From positions 24,652,544 through 24,716,543 of the forward strand of contig CM037460.1 of assembly GCA_021014325.1 (NCBI GenBank): a stretch of 64,000 bases of DNA. Reading direction: 5' to 3'. How positions within the stretch are numbered: the first letter of the stretch is position 1; each line of letters opens with the position of its first letter. A model generated the notes under the pieces. The model did not search any database. It saw nothing but the letters and a program-made list of their open reading frames with translations, and had not been told where the DNA came from. Shown piece after piece: positions 27,101 through 33,100 of the stretch. The position numbers and the translations under genes were made by a program. Source of the stretch: Plazaster borealis. Taxonomy: Eukaryota > Echinodermata > Asteroidea > Forcipulatida > Labidiasteridae.

Positions 27101-30100
27101 CTTCTTGAATATTCAAAGCCATAGCAGCCAATTAGATTCCTACACTCATTTGCATGTTATGTATACACAATGTAAAAGTTATTATAATGAATATTCTCAA
27201 AAGCCAAGTACAATCCTTTGCATTAAAATACTTAAATATAGTGTACATGTACAGGTCACAGTATGTAATAAAAGAGTTCAATTGTCAAGAATCCCATGTT
27301 TGTTTGCACTCCGTGCAGAGTTTGTGGTGATAAAATATTTCAATGAATATTCAACAGACCTGAAACAGTGAATCACAATTCCCTTCTAATATGCAAATCA
27401 GCAGCAGCAGGCCTCACTGACATCTAAATGACTCTGAGCACGCGAGAACAAAAATCTGGAACTCTTATCTAGCATCACAATTGTTGTTTGAGTCTGTGTT
27501 GATTTTGTTTTTCCGCCCGGTATATGCCCCATCAGTGTGCCCTACTTAATTATTCTCCGCTATAGCCAACTGCACCACTACATTGATTGATAAGCAAATA
27601 AACTCAGCAGGGAGTTTTCCACTTCGCCAGGCAACAAAGGTTTAGGAACTTGGTGTGATCCCTTAAAGGGTTGGGTCTCATTAATCACAGATGGCTATCA
27701 GCAACAGGTATGCTGCAAATAATGTTAGGCCTAGTAACTATGGAGCACAAAACACGAAGTTGCATCAAGGCATGAGTTCCAACAAGAACCTCACAACGCA
27801 ACTCCATGGTTACTCGGTCCATAGTAAAACTAACAAACTGGGCTTCTATAAAACACAATTTCTTAGGGATACAATGCATGATGGGAAAATTGCTCCAGAA
27901 AGATAGGGAAGAGGTAATTAATAGTAATTAAGATGGGTGAAGATACAATGAAAGTCACCTATGAAAGTTTCAGCTGAATACAGTGTCTACTTGCTGGCAT
28001 CTCTGGCAGCAGCATTCACAAACGGACACCCTGGAAATTTGAATCTCTAAAACTCGCCTTGAGGTGAGTTTTGGAGATCTTCTAATTCTCGACATACATA
28101 CTTTGATTGGTTTCTAATCAACTGAAGGCATTTCAGACGAAACAATTTTGCAGGCTGCTTACTACTGCCAATTCCATCTTTCGAATTGAAATTACAACTA
28201 TTTTGGGGGGTCATTACCAAGTACATGTATGACCCTATCTTTAAGGCCCAGTTCCCTACCATTTTGATAGGCACTGAGTTTTTAAATTATGGCTGGAGAG
28301 GAGTCCACTCCAGCCAGGTGTGTCCAAGTTGGGTGTGTGTCTGTGATGCGCAAGTTTGTTTGAGAGTTCACAGATTTTTTTAAGTTGACGCATTGTCGGA
28401 CAGGTAACCAATGTAGTTAATGAAGGAGTGGAGAGAAATGTGTGTATTTCGGTTGTGAGGAAATGATTTGTGCAGCACTGTTTCAAATTCTATCAGTCAT
28501 TCAACTTTGCTTAATACCATTGAAGTGACAAAAGTCTAGACTGAACTAGGGCCACAGGGTATCAAATTTCTGGTTGTCTTAAGAATTTTTGTGACGTGAT
28601 TTGTGGAAATGAATTAATGAACGACATGCTGGAATGATAATTAAATCATGGTGAACAATTTCAATGGATCAAGAAAAGAAAATCGTGTAGAAAATTTCTG
28701 ACAGCAGTGGTCCATGTAAAATAGGAAACAGTGGAAATGATCAAACTGTGATCACCGTTTTGTCACTGTGAACATTTAGACTTGCTGATAAAAATAAAGA
28801 TTTTTCACTTACCAGTAGGAGTAATCAAATGTGAACTGAAGAGGTAAACAATAAGAAAAAAAGGTTTTTTAATTTGTATTCATTACTAAAAGTTGGTTAA
28901 TAAAAAACAACACAGTTAATGACCTGAAGGTCAAATTATATGAAGAAATCCATTTCTATAGATTAACATTAACAAAACATTCTGTGTCATACAACAGGAC
29001 GTTTAAAGGGAGCATACCTTTGGTAATTACTCCAAAAATGTATGACCATAAAAACTAACTTGATAAAGAGCACCGAAGAGCTGTTGATATTATAAAACAT
29101 TGTTAGAAACGACCCTCTTTGAGGTAGTGTAGTTGTCAAGAAAGAGGTTATTTTTCACTCAAAAAATTTGAATCTGAGAAAGGCTTCAGGCATGAAGCCT
29201 TTCTTAAGCATCTGAAAGCGCATAATTTTATGCAACAAGGGTGGTTTTTTCTTTCATTATTTTCTTGCAACTTCGATGACCAAATTTTCACAGGTTTGTT
29301 ATTTTATGCATGTTGGGATACACCAAGTGAGGATACTGGTATTTGACCATTACTAAAAGTATACCCTGCCTTTAAAAGTAAACATCCATTAAAATAGAGC
29401 CTTTAGGCCCTATCCAGCCTGCGAGTTAGTGCTAAATTTAACCAAGTTTGGTATCAAGTGATAACTTACTGTTTTGGGTTCATCAGCTGAAGGTCAAAGG
29501 TCAGGAAGAAGAGCAAAAGGGTCACATGGGAGGAAAAAAGAGAAGAGGATAACATCATTGAATTAGACATCATGACAAAACACAAATTGTGTCCCCCCCC
29601 CCAACACAATGATATTAAGGTGAAACTTGTACTTGTTTGTTTTTGTACGTGTATATTGAACTCTCTTGATTCACAAATATTTCATCAAGTTACTAAATCT
29701 TTAATGGTGCCATATTGTTGCAATTTCTTTTCCAAACCCAAGTCTGAAGATATTGGAGTCAAAATTGGCCGAGCGCTTGATGCCCCCCCCCCTTCTCTCA
29801 TAACTGGGCAGACCACTATACTAGCATAGCTATTTTGACAGCATGCACTCTTGGGAACAAATTGGCCAAGAGCTTGACCCCCTTTCTCAATTGGGCAGAG
29901 AACAAAATTACATCACAGCATGCACTATAGGGGAAAGAAATGGACAAGAGCTCTCCTATTCCTAATTGGGCAGAGCACAATACATGCATTGTACTCTAGC
30001 TTTTTGAAAGCAATTCTAGGGATAGAATTGGCTAAGGGCTTGACCCATTCTTCTAATTAGACACAGCACAATGTATGATTCTGAGAGCAATTTTAGGAAG

Positions 30101-33100
30101 ATAATCTCGCAGCAGCAAATGCGAGGAGATAGCCCCTTTAAGTTTTTATTACAATTAAGAAGATTCATGAATTATTCATTCTCAAGGACACTGTTGAGGA
30201 ATTTTTCAGGACAGTCCCTTATACTTTTGGTCTTTAAAAATATATAATGGTAGAGTCAACCAAAGATTGACAAAACAAACCTGCAGAGCAAACAAAGAAT
30301 CCTAGAACCAATCAATAAATGTAAATAATCCAAAGGGGGTGGGGGTTAGGGTTTGGTGCCCTACAGCAAAATATATACATACATGTACGTAGAGAATAAA
30401 CATTGAATGAACAAAATTTGTAGCTCAGCGGCGCTAGACCATGCTTTGGGGCTTCCGAAAGAATCCTACTACCAAACCATCTCCAGTTTGGAAAGTTTTT
30501 AACCTAGTGAGACTCTCTTGCCAGAAGAACTTTTATGGGAAAGTACCTGAAAGTGTAAATTCATTCCCGTACTTGTTTTCAATAAACACACCATCCAACC
30601 AACCTCTGAAAATGTCATCAAGTTAGGTGTTCACATTTTTTTAGTGGGGCGGGGGAAACAAAATTAAATAAACAACAACAAAATGTCACCAGGTATTTGT
30701 TGCAATACTTGTACACAATGGTATAGCCTTTAACAGACTTTTCATTTTCAGGCTATTTAAAAACTTTTTTGCTGATTTTTCTGTTGGCCCAAAAATCAGA
30801 TATCAAACTTTAAAGCAAAAAAGAATATCGTGTCTGAACATTGCGTCAATCAAAATATAAACATCAGTGATTTTGGGGGTCTTAAAATGCTATTTCCCCA
30901 ACTTTTTGAGAGCATTTGAGGCACAAAAAATATTTGTTCAATTTTTATTACATGAACTTATTTATCTACTAATTTAATTGTTTCCTTTTTTTGGGCTTGC
31001 TTGGATTACTTTTCTTTCATGTTCATACGTGTACTTGTTTCTTTGTAATTTTTCGTATGGTTGGTCTTCGTCAAACTAATAATAAATAATAATAAACATA
31101 ACATCTAAACTAATCAACTTTGTTTTCAATAATTACTGATTCTCTTTTTGTCTTTTTTAATTTGTTAATTACTTATAAATGCATGCTTCTTTTATTTAAC
31201 AAGAGAAATGAGATACTTCTAAGCACCGTGGGTGGTATTTTTACAAATTTTCTATTAGGTGAACTTATTCTATTTTTATGTTTGAACTGACGTTGTTAGG
31301 AAGGAAATACTTTCACTTTCAAAGTTTAAAATTTTGTTTTTTACAAAATCCTGAGAGTCAATCAGAATCCTGTAAGAATTAAGAACTTGACATTGACGAC
31401 TAAAACCATGCACTCGAATATAGCTGACATGCAAACGCCACACCAAGCGTGGTTAGGTCAGAGCTGTTGCAGTTCAAATGAATCCCCTAAAATCAGGCAA
31501 AACGATTTTGAACAGATTTTAGAGGATTCGGGATACTTCTGGTTCTAAAAAAGAAAAATCTCACCTCCGTCAACACTGAGAAGTCTTGTTGTTGCTCCTT
31601 CCATTTCAACGACCAGTTTCGCTCCTCGTTCCTTCTCCCTGTGAGAAACAGAAAAGCAAAAGAACAAGTTAATTTCAATAATTTTCACTAAATCATGTGG
31701 GTTTTTTTCAATTTTGTTCATTTTTGGGGTGAACAAAAAACAATTTACTAGCGCCTAAGAATTGAATTTGAACCTGCAACCTCCGGATTAACGCACCAGC
31801 ACTCTTCCAACTGAACTATCTAGCCCTATGATGGCGGTCTCCCTAATTTGTCATTCTCTTTGTTCCAGGGGTACCAATCATTAGCCATTCAACCTGAAAC
31901 TGTTGTATAACCAGGGATTACACCCAAGTTGTGAAACACAACCTGGGAAGCGGCAGTACTTTTTATTTAAAATATCAAGTAATAAACCACAAGGGAAACT
32001 TTTTTTCACCAACCACATTTAAATATTTGCACAAGGTTTATTAAAATTTTGCAGAAAAAGTCAAATCTAATGAGAATCTTATTCTAAAATAATGTGTGTC
32101 CCCCCCCCTTCAGTTTGCTTCTCACTTTCAGAAAAAAAATATTGCGTATTGAGCCTGTCGAGCTGCTGAGTGCAGTTGCTTGAATTATTCATAGGGACAG
32201 TACACTAGGGCTCAAATTTCGGGAAAGTCTTCAACAGAGTACAGGGCTTGCATTTCAGAACCTTAAATACAAGAATTTCATATTGGAGAGGGCAAGCCAT
32301 TTTCATTTTGTATTGGGGCACTTCCATTGGGAAAATCTTAAAGTCTATGGGAAACTTTTTAAGGGGCACCAAGGCCAAGACCACGGCAACGGAGGCCATG
32401 ACCATTGTGAAATTTCTGTGCTGTTTGAATGTATAATAATATAACAAATACTTAGAAAACCTTAATAATATAGTGTTTGTAGCTTTTTGGGGGTAAACAG
32501 CACACTGCTGGGTTCGTTTGGTTGAGAGGTTGCAGGCCCTATGTTACTGTACTCAGTCCCGAGGTCCAGTGGGCATTTCAAAACCATTTAACGCACACAA
32601 TGATTTTGAAGCACTTTCGATTTGATTTAATCATACTATACTGAAGAAATGTATTATACAACAATATACATACCTTGTATTAAAGGGTCGGACCCTCACG
32701 GCCACCTTCACCCTAAAAAAGAGAAAACAATCAAAGACATTTCATCAATCTGACAACTTATTGTTCTGTTCTCCTTCTCTTTCCAATCTCTACATGAAAA
32801 CACTAAGGTACTGAAAAATGCAGTTTGGAAAATAGAGCGAAAAACCCAAATCTTTTTAAAATTACAAAATTAAAACAAAACTAAATGGTACTGCCCTCCC
32901 AAGAAAATAAAAATCCCCTCCTTCAGCTATGCATCAATCCACTCCCCTCACTTTGTTGACATCCATTCATTTTATTCACCAGAAAATTACCACCTTACTA
33001 AGCCTAAGGTAACAAAAAAGGCAAGGGATACTGTCACTCAAGATTACTTAAAACCTACAAAGGAAGTTTGGATATCTCTAAGTTCAAGAAGTTACTAATT

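Larger units (their letters stand above)
17679..28812. other. kinesin intron 5 (11.1 kb)
   Basis: Long intron between micro-exon 5 and exon 6. Apart from the listed SINEs, MITEs and families E, J, K and M, I see AT-rich unique-looking sequence and no coding exon that fits the kinesin phase. Confidence 0.75.
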
